The notes beneath the pieces are model-generated. The model did not search any database and was not told the origin of the DNA. It was given only the letters and a program-made list of their open reading frames with translations. Positions 27,214-33,887 of a stretch of DNA of 64,000 nt are shown here, one piece after another (the stretch's first letter is position 1; every line of letters begins with the position of its first letter). A program made the translations under genes and the position numbers. The stretch comes from Natronosalvus rutilus (GTDB lineage Archaea > Halobacteriota > Halobacteria > Halobacteriales > Natrialbaceae): assembly GCF_024204665.1 (NCBI RefSeq), contig NZ_CP100355.1, positions 1,903,451 to 1,967,450 on the forward strand. Reading direction: 5' to 3'.

Positions 27214-27336
27214 ATGGCCGTGTGCGAACGCTGCGAGTCGGTATACGCAGCGAAACAGCTCCAGAGCGGTCGTATCCGCCCGATCGGAACGCACTCCTGT
27301 CGGTGTGGATCCGAACACTTCCGAGCGATCAGGTGA
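27214..27336 (+). CDS. 40-residue zinc-finger mini-protein
   Basis: A very short gene: MAVCERCESVYAAKQLQSGR and then IRPIGTHSCRCGSEHFRAIR. The pairs CERC and CRC with the shared YA, PIG and CGS elements match the mini-protein at 20714-20950 at the same spacing, so I read it as a paralogue reduced to the metal-binding core. A GTG at 27184 is an alternative start. It is isolated and has no visible promoter. Haloarchaeal zinc-finger mini-proteins of this size are known to be expressed, but their partners are mostly unknown. Confidence 0.6.
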   Translation: MAVCERCESVYAAKQLQSGRIRPIGTHSCRCGSEHFRAIR

Positions 27337-27717
27337 ACTGATTCGCCACAACAATCGCGAACGCCCCTTTCACTCCGTGACGACACACTCGACCAGCCGA
27401 CGGTCTGGCGTGTAACGTTATTGCCCGCACTCGAACATGCAACAGGTACTGTCCACCCTCGAGCATACAGCGTGTGGCCGATACCGACCCTTGTCTCGAC
27501 CATCGTAGGTGAATCGATAGCGTTGATACGTCGATACAACCGGCACGGACAGTTGTGTTGGGGAGTTGTTATTATATTGTTATTGACTCCAAATTAGTTC
27601 GAGTGTACTTTTATATACGATGGTGATCATCATTGCCTTACTTAATTTACTATTCACTTAACATATGGCTGTCTCGACCGAAACGTTCATCTTTGAGTGA
27701 GTGTCACGTGAAAACGG
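27337..27717. other. AT-rich promoter region of the subtilase gene
   Basis: 380 bases without a conventional gene. The left two thirds is unremarkable. The right part (27555-27665) is far more AT-rich than the surroundings and carries two TATA candidates, CTTTTATATAC at 27608-27618 and CTTACTTAATTTAC at 27637-27650. An 11-codon frame precedes the gene. Confidence 0.55.
27665..27700 (+). other. Upstream mini-frame (11 codons) before the subtilase
   Basis: ATG GCT GTC ... GAG TGA encodes MAVSTETFIFE and lies between the TATA candidates and the subtilase ATG at 27718. If transcription starts at the first TATA element, this frame lies in the leader and could act as an upstream open reading frame. 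It may equally be chance. Confidence 0.3.
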
Positions 27718-28866
27718 ATGTCACGGGACACGCACCCAGTTGACAGACGAACAGTGTTGAAAGCAGTGGGCGGCACGCTCGCGACCGCCGGGGTCTCCGG
27801 GCTGGCAGCGGCAGACCCGGACGACGTCGTCGAAGTCAACGTCGGCTTCTCGAACGGCCGCGGTCGAACCGCGGCGCTCGAGGCGGCCTCGGACACGGTT
27901 CGCGAGTTCGCGTTCGACGCGGTGACGATTCGAGTACCCAAACGCGCCGTCTCCGGGCTACAGAGAAACCCCAACGTACGATACGTCGAGGAGAACGGCG
28001 AGATGCACGCGCTCGCACAGTCCACTCCATGGGGGATCGACCGCGTCGACGCGGACGTCGCACACGACAACGGCGAGACCGGCGCCGGGGCCGACGTCGC
28101 GATTCTCGACACCGGAATCGACTCCGATCACCCCGATTTGCAGGCTAACCTGGGCGACGGCCGGGCGTTCGTGAGTTGCAAAGGCGGCCCGAATTCGTGT
28201 GGCCAGGACTGGGACGACGACAACGACCACGGCACCCATTGTGCGGGCACCGCCGACGCCGTCGACAACAACGAAGGGGTCGTCGGCGTCTCCACCGAGG
28301 CGACGCTACACGCGGTCAAGGTCCTCGATAAGCGCGGAAGCGGATCGTTCTCCGACATCGCGGCCGGTGTCGAGTACGTCGCCGACCAGGGCTGGGACGT
28401 CGCCAGCCTAAGCCTCGGCGCGAGTTCCGGATCTCAGGCCCTCAGAGACGCCGGTCAGTACGCGTACAACAACGGCGTGTTGCTCGTCGCTGCTGCGGGT
28501 AACGACGGGCCGTGTTCTGACTGTGTCGGCTACCCGGCCGCCTATCCGGAGTTCATCGCCGTCAGCGCGACCAGCGCGGACGACTCGCTGGCGAGTTTCT
28601 CCTCGACCGGTTCCGAGGTCGAAATCGCCGCGCCCGGCGAGGACGTCAACTCGACGGTCCCCGGCGGCGGGTACGACACGTTCTCCGGGACCTCGATGGC
28701 CTGCCCGCACGTTGCCGGCGCGGGCGGCCAACTGATGGCCAACGGCTACACGAACACCGAAGCCCGCCAGCAATTGAAAGACACGGCCGAGGACATCGGG
28801 CTCTCGGACAACGAGCAGGGAAGCGGCCTGCTCGACGTCGCCGCGGCGCTCGGTCTCTCGAGCTGA
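27718..28866 (+). CDS. Tat-exported subtilisin-like serine protease (halolysin type)
   Basis: 382 residues. A Tat signal (VDRRTVLKAVGG ... GLAA) is followed by an inhibitor-type propeptide of about 70 residues. The peptidase S8 domain has the full catalytic triad: Asp131 (DTGIDSDHPDL), His171 (DNDHGTHCAG) and Ser326 (FSGTSMACPHVAG), plus oxyanion Asn262 (AAGNDGP). The protein ends soon after the catalytic domain, whereas halolysins of Natrialba and relatives usually carry a C-terminal extension of more than 100 residues; that part is absent. The gene has a long AT-rich promoter region and is probably strongly regulated, for example by growth phase (inference). Confidence 0.93.
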   Translation: MSRDTHPVDRRTVLKAVGGTLATAGVSGLAAADPDDVVEVNVGFSNGRGRTAALEAASDTVREFAFDAVTIRVPKRAVSGLQRNPNVRYVEENGEMHALAQSTPWGIDRVDADVAHDNGETGAGADVAILDTGIDSDHPDLQANLGDGRAFVSCKGGPNSCGQDWDDDNDHGTHCAGTADAVDNNEGVVGVSTEATLHAVKVLDKRGSGSFSDIAAGVEYVADQGWDVASLSLGASSGSQALRDAGQYAYNNGVLLVAAAGNDGPCSDCVGYPAAYPEFIAVSATSADDSLASFSSTGSEVEIAAPGEDVNSTVPGGGYDTFSGTSMACPHVAGAGGQLMANGYTNTEARQQLKDTAEDIGLSDNEQGSGLLDVAAALGLSS

Positions 28867-28998
28867 ACGGATCGGTCCCCGTTTCGTCGTCGCTCGGTAC
28901 GCGACTCGTTTTCAGTGAGACGACGAGGACGTCGTGAACTCGAGGGCGTAAACGGGTGAACGAATCCGGAATGGAATCAGACGTGGTTCTTCTCGTGG
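28867..28998. other. Spacer between subtilase and gene remnants
   Basis: No coding signal; it lies between the subtilase stop and the end of the decayed norB remnant. Confidence 0.4.
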
Positions 28999-29230
28999 TC
29001 AGTCGTCGTCTTCGGCCATCACCCAATCGGGAATCGTCTCGCGTCCTGCCGTCGCGTGGCATCGAAACCGAGCGCAACGTGAACCGCTTCGCCACCATGT
29101 CGTAGAGGAAGACGAACGTCCCGAGGATGATCAACGTGTCGCCGGGGAGGCGAACCCAGAAGAGGAACTGGACGATGTCGCTGTTGTAGAACTCGAGGCT
29201 TTCAGCGTCGACAGGATCGTATCTATCCGG
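28999..29230 (-). pseudogene. norB: Remnant of nitric oxide reductase norB (C-terminal end)
   Basis: On the minus strand, residues reading PVDAESLEFYNSDIVQFLFW and then RLPGDTLIILGTFVFLYDMV match the last transmembrane helix of haloarchaeal nitric oxide reductase NorB. Next comes VAKRF, after which the frame is lost. In another frame the natural C-terminus RETIPDWVMAEDDD with its stop reappears. So a 3' fragment of about 75 codons survives with at least one frameshift, and the other 90% of the gene is gone. It no longer encodes a functional enzyme. It suggests that denitrification genes were once here or were brought in and lost. Confidence 0.75.
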
Positions 29231-29477
29231 AGGCGCTTCGGTTCGCCATCCTGGTCGAACTCGAGTTCGGCGCCGTGCTCGGCCAGCCACTTCTGGAAAG
29301 GCGAGCACTCGACGATGCGCTCCGCCAAGCCCATGATGTGTTGGATACGATCGGCGTAGCTCTCGATGCCGTACTCGATGTTCTCGACGAACGACGGATT
29401 TCCTCCCGGTGCTTCGGGACCCGGTAAGAGACCTTTGCATGTTCGATCACGGCTCGATGCATAGCCCTGCCGCTCAT
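29231..29477 (-). pseudogene. Frameshifted remnant of an unrecognised protein gene
   Basis: Minus-strand coding-like sequence that changes frame. One frame begins MSGRAMHRAVIEHAKVSYRV at 29477. After a shift near 29400 it continues as NPSFVENIEYGIESYADRIQ and HIMGLAERIVECSPFQKWLA up to DGEPKRLRID at about 29225, where it runs into the norB remnant. The acidic, helical composition looks like a real haloarchaeal protein, but I do not recognise the family. No single frame spans it, so it is decayed. Confidence 0.5.
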
Positions 29478-29581
29478 GGATTTGTTTGCGTCAGAATATG
29501 AGACCGCCGAGATTGAGCAAACTCGAAGAGTTTGCGATGTACGTCGGTCTCACGATTGAGTGAGCAGCGCGAATGAAAGAG

Positions 29582-29652
29582 TGGGACCGCCGAGAGTCGA
29601 ACTCGGGTCCTACGGACCCCATCCGCAGAGGATACCACTACCCCACGGTCCC
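29582..29652 (-). tRNA. tRNA-Pro (GGG)
   Basis: The minus-strand sequence folds as a full cloverleaf. The acceptor stem GGGACCG pairs with CGGTCCC and is followed by discriminator A. The D arm has GGGT with AGTGGT in its loop. The anticodon stem TGCGG/CCGTA encloses loop ATGGGGT, whose anticodon is GGG (29618-29620), and the T arm is CCGAG-TTCGACT-CTCGG. CCA is not encoded. No intron is seen. It lies next to gene remnants, consistent with an integration or deletion hot spot. Confidence 0.93.
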
Positions 29653-29811
29653 GCATCTCGAACGATGCGCGTGTGTCGTTTAAGGGTATCGCTTCGGGGG
29701 CAGGGTGTGACTCCTTCGCTCGCCCCCACCAACCCGTCGCCCCACCTGACACCCACCAGGAGCGCTACCGACGGGGGGAACGTTTTTCTCGTCGGGGTTC
29801 AACCTCCGCAC

Positions 29812-30102
29812 ATGAGTGATTTCGACCTCGACCTGCGAACCGTCGAGGAACACATCGACGACGAACTCGAGCTCGAGGGGAGCATCCTGCTGGACGTCCT
29901 CGACGGCTCGAAAGACCCCGAAGCGTGGCTCGAGGCCGTCAACGCGGGCAACGTCCTGGTACTGAACGTCAACGGCGACGTCAACGAACTGGCGGCGGGC
30001 TTCGCTCGAGACATCAAGGAAGCGGGCGGCACGTTAGTCCACTTTCGGGGCTTCTTGATCGTCGCGCCCCCGGGCGTCGACGTGGACACGAGCCGCCTCT
30101 AA
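29812..30102 (+). CDS. DUF5779-like conserved haloarchaeal protein
   Basis: 96 residues from the ATG at 29812. The acidic N-terminal helix (VEEHIDDELELEG) is followed by an alpha/beta core with NVLVLNVNGDVNELAAGFAR and AGGTLVHFRGFLIVAPPGVD. I place it in the DUF5779-type family from its pattern, with moderate certainty. It has no signal peptide and is a cytosolic protein of unknown function. Its stop lies 15 bases before the converging VOC gene stop, with a T-run between them. Confidence 0.7.
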   Translation: MSDFDLDLRTVEEHIDDELELEGSILLDVLDGSKDPEAWLEAVNAGNVLVLNVNGDVNELAAGFARDIKEAGGTLVHFRGFLIVAPPGVDVDTSRL

Positions 30103-30116
30103 GCGAGTTCCGTTTT

Positions 30117-30836
30117 TCAGTCCTCGAGCACGGTCAGGTGGTGGCCATCGGGGTCGCGCGCAATGAGCCGAGAGTTGGATCGCTCGAGCGAGCAAACCCA
30201 CTGCTCGAGCGCGGCTTCGACGGCGTCCAGGTCGTCCGTCTCGAATCCCAGGTCGACGTGGACACCGCCTCTGGCGTCGGCCAGCCCCAGTTGCGGTTCC
30301 CAGAGTTCGAGCGCGACGGGGCCGTTCATCCGAACGCGACGGCGATCCGAGCCGCGGTCGACGGTCTCGAACCCCAGACGCCCGTAGCGGTCCTCGGCGT
30401 CCTCGAGTGACGCGACCTCAAGGACGACCTCGAACACGCCGTCGATCCCCGGCCCTCGAACGTCGCCCTGGCCCAGTTCTACGCAGTTGCCGTCGGGGTC
30501 GTAGAGGTAGAGCGAGCGAGCGTCCCCGAAGGTGTGCTCCTGGAGGTCGTGTTCGTCCTCGAGTGCGTCCCACCAGTCGTCGTACTCGGCGACCGGGATC
30601 GAGCAGGCGAAGTGGGTATGAAGCCCGCCGCGCGGAAGTCCCGTCGGTCGCCGGAGGATCAGCTCCGTGCCGCCAGCGTCGAGCGTGACCGCTCGTTCGT
30701 CGTCGCTTCGCGCGTCGTTCACGTGCCGAGCGAGGGGTCGATTCGCGACCGACAGCTCGAGGGTCTCCTCGTAGAATCGGCGTGCGGGTGCGAGGAACTC
30801 GACTTCCAGCCCCAGCCAGGCCAGCCTGGTCAGCAT
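30117..30836 (-). CDS. VOC (glyoxalase/dioxygenase-like) family protein, two-domain
   Basis: 239 residues from the ATG at 30836. There are two VOC modules. The first spans about 1-125 with FYEETLELSVANRPLARH and the metal-region segment SLYLYDPDGNCVELGQ. The second spans about 130-239 with LGFETVDRG and LIARDPDGHHLTVLE. The layout resembles catechol-2,3-dioxygenase-type (CatE-like) proteins, but a substrate cannot be assigned. VOC enzymes bind a divalent metal through His/Glu; candidate ligands (HTHFACSIP, ELGQ) are present. Confidence 0.82.
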   Translation of the reverse strand: MLTRLAWLGLEVEFLAPARRFYEETLELSVANRPLARHVNDARSDDERAVTLDAGGTELILRRPTGLPRGGLHTHFACSIPVAEYDDWWDALEDEHDLQEHTFGDARSLYLYDPDGNCVELGQGDVRGPGIDGVFEVVLEVASLEDAEDRYGRLGFETVDRGSDRRRVRMNGPVALELWEPQLGLADARGGVHVDLGFETDDLDAVEAALEQWVCSLERSNSRLIARDPDGHHLTVLED

Positions 30837-30923
30837 ACGGCCGAGTACGCCGGATGGCCTCAAAGTCCCATCGCTGCCTCGAGCATCTGTCCTTCGGTCG
30901 ACCTGTTTGTTCGCCTGTATGAC

Positions 30924-30933
30924 GTTTATATTC
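30924..30933 (+). promoter_or_regulatory. TATA box of the gene at 30955
   Basis: GTTTATATTC is centred about 27 bases upstream of the ATG at 30955. This predicts a leaderless transcript and decides the start against an upstream ATG at 30919 that precedes the TATA element. Confidence 0.65.
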
Positions 30934-30954
30934 GTCGCGTTCGAAGGGCTACTC

Positions 30955-31638
30955 ATGAGCTTTCGTGTCGACGAGAGTGAGACGGCCCTCCAGGAGATCG
31001 ACCGATTCGACGGCGGCGTCGGCTGGATCGCTCATCCAGAGGAGGCGATGAAGCGGGCCAGCCACGCCCTCGAAATCGACGGCGAAGTCTGGGTTTTCGA
31101 CCCCGTCGACGCCGATGGGGTCGACGAACTGCTCGCGTCGCTCGGTGAGGTGGCCGGTGTCGTCGTCATGCTCGACCGACACAAGCGCGACGCGGGAGCG
31201 ATCGCCAAACGCCACGACGCCGCGGTCTACCTGCCCGAGTGGTTCGACGGCGTGAGCGAGGAGGTCGGCGCGCCGGTCGTCAGGTTCGGCGACGAACTCG
31301 CGGACACGGGCCTCGAGTCGTTCGTGGTGAAGGACGGGCGCTTCTGGCAGGAGGTCGGGCTATACGATCCAGCCCATGGAACCCTGATCGTCCCCGAATC
31401 GCTCGGGACCGTGGCGTACTTCCTGGCGGGCGACGAACCGCTCGGCGTCCATCCGATGCGCCGTCTGTCGCCCCCGCGCGGGACGCTCGGCGGCTACCGG
31501 CCCGAACGGATTCTAGTCGGCCACGGCGAGGGCATCCACGACGATGCGGCTCGGATCCTGTCGGAGACCCTCGATACGTCGCGGCGGCGGACCCCCAGAG
31601 TGTACGCCGGGGCGGTTCGGCAGTTCCTGCCGTTTTGA
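30955..31638 (+). CDS. Conserved haloarchaeal protein, possibly metallo-beta-lactamase-like fold
   Basis: 227 residues. The layout of a short N-terminal helix, then GEVWVFDPVDADGVDELLAS, GVVVMLDRHKRDAGAIAKRH, and later YDPAHGTLIVPESLG and ERILVGHGEGIHDD, recalls metallo-beta-lactamase-like folds. The HxHxDH metal motif is absent, so hydrolase activity is doubtful. The start at 30955 is fixed by a TATA box 27 bases upstream. It is followed 85 bases later by another small conserved gene on the same strand. Function unknown. Confidence 0.7.
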   Translation: MSFRVDESETALQEIDRFDGGVGWIAHPEEAMKRASHALEIDGEVWVFDPVDADGVDELLASLGEVAGVVVMLDRHKRDAGAIAKRHDAAVYLPEWFDGVSEEVGAPVVRFGDELADTGLESFVVKDGRFWQEVGLYDPAHGTLIVPESLGTVAYFLAGDEPLGVHPMRRLSPPRGTLGGYRPERILVGHGEGIHDDAARILSETLDTSRRRTPRVYAGAVRQFLPF

Positions 31639-31723
31639 CCCCTGTGAGCCAAACGAAGGCCGCGAGCCAACCCACGACGGGAACAGGTCTATGTAGCTTC
31701 CGGGCCGAACTCTGGTCGTAACA

Positions 31724-32149
31724 GTGGTCTACATCACCCGTGGGCTGGTCGACGTCTTGCTCGAGTTGGCGGCCGACGCCGAGCCGTCGCGAATGACGAC
31801 GGGCCTCTCCGTCTCGGAGTCATCGACGCTCGAGGGCGTCGATGCCGGTGGGATCCCCGCGGAGACGCCGGTGTTCACCGACTTCTTCCTGCCCGATCCC
31901 GGCAACGCGGTCAACGCCGTCTTCGGCGTCAATCTGTCGACGCCGGCCAGGGAGACCCAGGGTCGGTTCGTCTCCCACCCGACCGGCGAACTGCTGGTCA
32001 CGCGACGGGACGACCTCGCGGAGGTCGTCTTCGTCGCCGTTCCGCCGTGGGAGCCGACCCCCGAGTCGTTCGCCGCCTTCGACCGGGCCGGCGAGCGACT
32101 GCCGCTCGAGATCGTCGACGCGGAGCCGCCGGTGGAGTCACTCGAGTAA
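31724..32149 (+). CDS. Conserved haloarchaeal protein, possibly MPN/JAB-like
   Basis: 141 residues with a GTG start. The N-terminal helix ITRGLVDVLLELAADAEP, the strand TPVFTDFFLPDPGNAVNAVF, then RFVSHPTGELLVTRRDDLAEVV and VAVPPWEP resemble the outline of MPN/JAB domains. The JAMM metal motif (E, HxHP, D) is not complete, since only SHP is visible. I therefore call it conserved hypothetical with a possible MPN fold and no expected peptidase activity. It follows the gene at 30955 on the same strand. Confidence 0.6.
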   Translation: MVYITRGLVDVLLELAADAEPSRMTTGLSVSESSTLEGVDAGGIPAETPVFTDFFLPDPGNAVNAVFGVNLSTPARETQGRFVSHPTGELLVTRRDDLAEVVFVAVPPWEPTPESFAAFDRAGERLPLEIVDAEPPVESLE

Positions 32150-32159
32150 CCTGTCGTCT

Positions 32160-32264
32160 GACATCGCCGTTTTCGGACACGTGGTGCCGTTTTCAGGGCT
32201 TATGGCACCGTTCTCGGGACGCATGGCACCGTTCCCGAGGGCCGTGCCACCCTATTCGAGGCTC
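32160..32264 (+). repeat. Degenerate 21-base tandem repeat (five units)
   Basis: Units start at 32160, 32181, 32202, 32223 and 32244. The best preserved pair is ATGGCACCGTTCTCGGGACGC and ATGGCACCGTTCCCGAGGGCC, each 21 bases. The others diverge at about a third of positions. It lies between converging genes. Read in one frame it gives a heptad of the kind GxMAPFS, but no gene fits it. Confidence 0.6.
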
Positions 32265-32291
32265 GTCGACGAACCCACCCAGCCCAAAGGA

Positions 32292-33056
32292 TTACTCCGG
32301 AAACAGCTCTTCCCGCCGCTCGATCGCGTCGATCGCGTCGATGTCGACGGACTCGAGATCGATTCTGGCTGCTTCGAGGTTGGCCTCGAGGTGGTCGCGA
32401 CTGCTGGCTTTCGGAATCGCGTGGACGCCGTCGTGAGTGAGGACCCACGCGAGTGCCACCGCCTCGGGCGTCGTTTCGTGCTTCTCGGCGACCGCTACGA
32501 CGGGCTCGAGGTCGCGTACCCGACCACCGGCGAGCGGGGAGTAGGCGACGACGGGGTACTCGTAGCGTCGAGCGTGCTCAAGCAGGCCCGGAGACCGAAA
32601 GAGCGGGTGGAACTCGACCTGGTGGGCAGCGATCGGGGCCACGAGGATCGATCGGGCGGTCTCGAGTTCCTCGCGTGTGAAGTTGCTCAGGCCGACGTGT
32701 TCGATCCAGCCGCGCTCGCGGAGGCTGTCGAACGTGCGGAGCGTCGCCTCGGGGTCGTAGGTCTCGATCGGTCGGTGGACGTACAGCAGATCGATCGTCT
32801 CTACCCCCAGGCGCTCGCGGCTCGCGTCGGTGCTGTCGATCACGTCGTTGGGGGCGAGGCTGTCGGCCCAGACCTTGGTGGCGATGGTGAGCTCGTCTCG
32901 CGGGACGTCGCTCCGGGCGATTCCCTCACCGACGACGGCCTCGTTGCCGTAGATCTGTGCGGTGTCGAGGTGACGGTAGCCGACCTCGAGGGCGGTCGCG
33001 ATCACGTCAGGGTCCTCGATGCCCATCGTGCCGAGGCCGATCGGTGGCAGGTCCAT
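32292..33056 (-). CDS. Aldo/keto reductase
   Basis: 254 residues, a typical NADPH-dependent reductase of aldehydes and ketones. The catalytic residues are visible: Asp and Tyr in HLDTAQIYGNEA, Lys in IATKVW, and His in LYVHRP. The C-terminal cofactor segment reads AIPKASSRDHLEANL. It is short compared with bacterial members (270-330) but complete at both ends. Its substrate is unknown. It is divergent from the uridine kinase gene and not linked to a pathway here. Confidence 0.9.
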   Translation of the reverse strand: MDLPPIGLGTMGIEDPDVIATALEVGYRHLDTAQIYGNEAVVGEGIARSDVPRDELTIATKVWADSLAPNDVIDSTDASRERLGVETIDLLYVHRPIETYDPEATLRTFDSLRERGWIEHVGLSNFTREELETARSILVAPIAAHQVEFHPLFRSPGLLEHARRYEYPVVAYSPLAGGRVRDLEPVVAVAEKHETTPEAVALAWVLTHDGVHAIPKASSRDHLEANLEAARIDLESVDIDAIDAIERREELFPE

Positions 33057-33178
33057 GTGATGACTATCGGCCGGCAGTATTTCGGTGTCCCGGTCGGCTA
33101 TCCGGGCCTCGCCTTTCGCGCCGTCTTGGGCCGCCCGAGACCACCGTCTTCTTAACCGTGCGTTTCGATCCTCGAGTA

Positions 33179-33838
33179 ATGAGTATCCCCTCCTTCGTCA
33201 TCGGGATCGCCGGGGGAACGGGCGCCGGGAAGACGTCCGTCGCCCGCGACGTCGCCGAGGCGGTCGGCGAAGCCGTCACTCGAATCCCCGTCGACAACTA
33301 CTACGAGGACCTCTCGCATCTCGAGTACGAGGAACGGACCGAGGTCAACTACGACCACCCCTCGGCCTTCGAGTGGGAACTCCTGCGCGAGCAGCTCGAT
33401 ACGCTCTCGATGGGGCAACCGATCGAGATGCCCCAGTACGACTTCGAGCGCCATAACCGGATGGACGAGACGGTCACCGTCGAGCCCACGGACGTCATCG
33501 TCGTCGAGGGGATCCTCGCGCTGTACGACGACGTGATCCTCGAAATGCTCGACCTCTGCGTCTACGTCATGACCGACGCCGACGTCCGTATCCTCCGGCG
33601 GATCCAGCGGGACGTGATCGACCGCGGCCGGAACCTGGAGGGCGTCATCGACCAGTACCTCGAGACGGTCAAGCCGATGCACGAGCGCTTCGTCGCGCCG
33701 ACGAAGAAGCACGCGGACGTCATCATCCCCGAGGGGGTCAACCGGATGGCGATCGACCTGCTCACCGAGAAGATCGAGTCGGAGCTCTCCGAGGAGTTCG
33801 AACCGCGAGAGCCACTCGAGACGCTGGATCACGACTGA
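33179..33838 (+). CDS. udk: Uridine kinase
   Basis: 219 residues. The P-loop GGTGAGKTS lies near the N-terminus, followed by the uridine kinase segments DNYYEDLSHLEYEERTEVNY and DHPSAFEWELL. The remaining landmarks are PQYDFERHNR, VIVVEGILALYD (acid region) and RRIQRDVIDRGRNLEGVIDQ. It phosphorylates uridine and cytidine with nucleoside triphosphate to start pyrimidine salvage. The start at ATG 33179 is placed by the family N-terminus just before IGIAGG. Its neighbours (aldo/keto reductase and formate dehydrogenase) are unrelated. Confidence 0.94.
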   Translation: MSIPSFVIGIAGGTGAGKTSVARDVAEAVGEAVTRIPVDNYYEDLSHLEYEERTEVNYDHPSAFEWELLREQLDTLSMGQPIEMPQYDFERHNRMDETVTVEPTDVIVVEGILALYDDVILEMLDLCVYVMTDADVRILRRIQRDVIDRGRNLEGVIDQYLETVKPMHERFVAPTKKHADVIIPEGVNRMAIDLLTEKIESELSEEFEPREPLETLDHD

Positions 33839-33887
33839 GCCGCCGTCATCCTCATTTCTCGTTCCAGCCGCGACGACTCGACCGCGG

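Noticed and set aside
28867-29652. Integrated mobile element at tRNA-Pro
   Set aside because: No integrase gene and no repeated tRNA end were found. Only decayed fragments remain, so an element is not supported.
29812-30102. Cell division protein SepF
   Set aside because: Length and acidic character are similar, but the SepF core motifs are missing; DUF5779-type fits better.
32160-32264. CRISPR array
   Set aside because: Repeats are contiguous 21-base units with no spacers and are strongly diverged.
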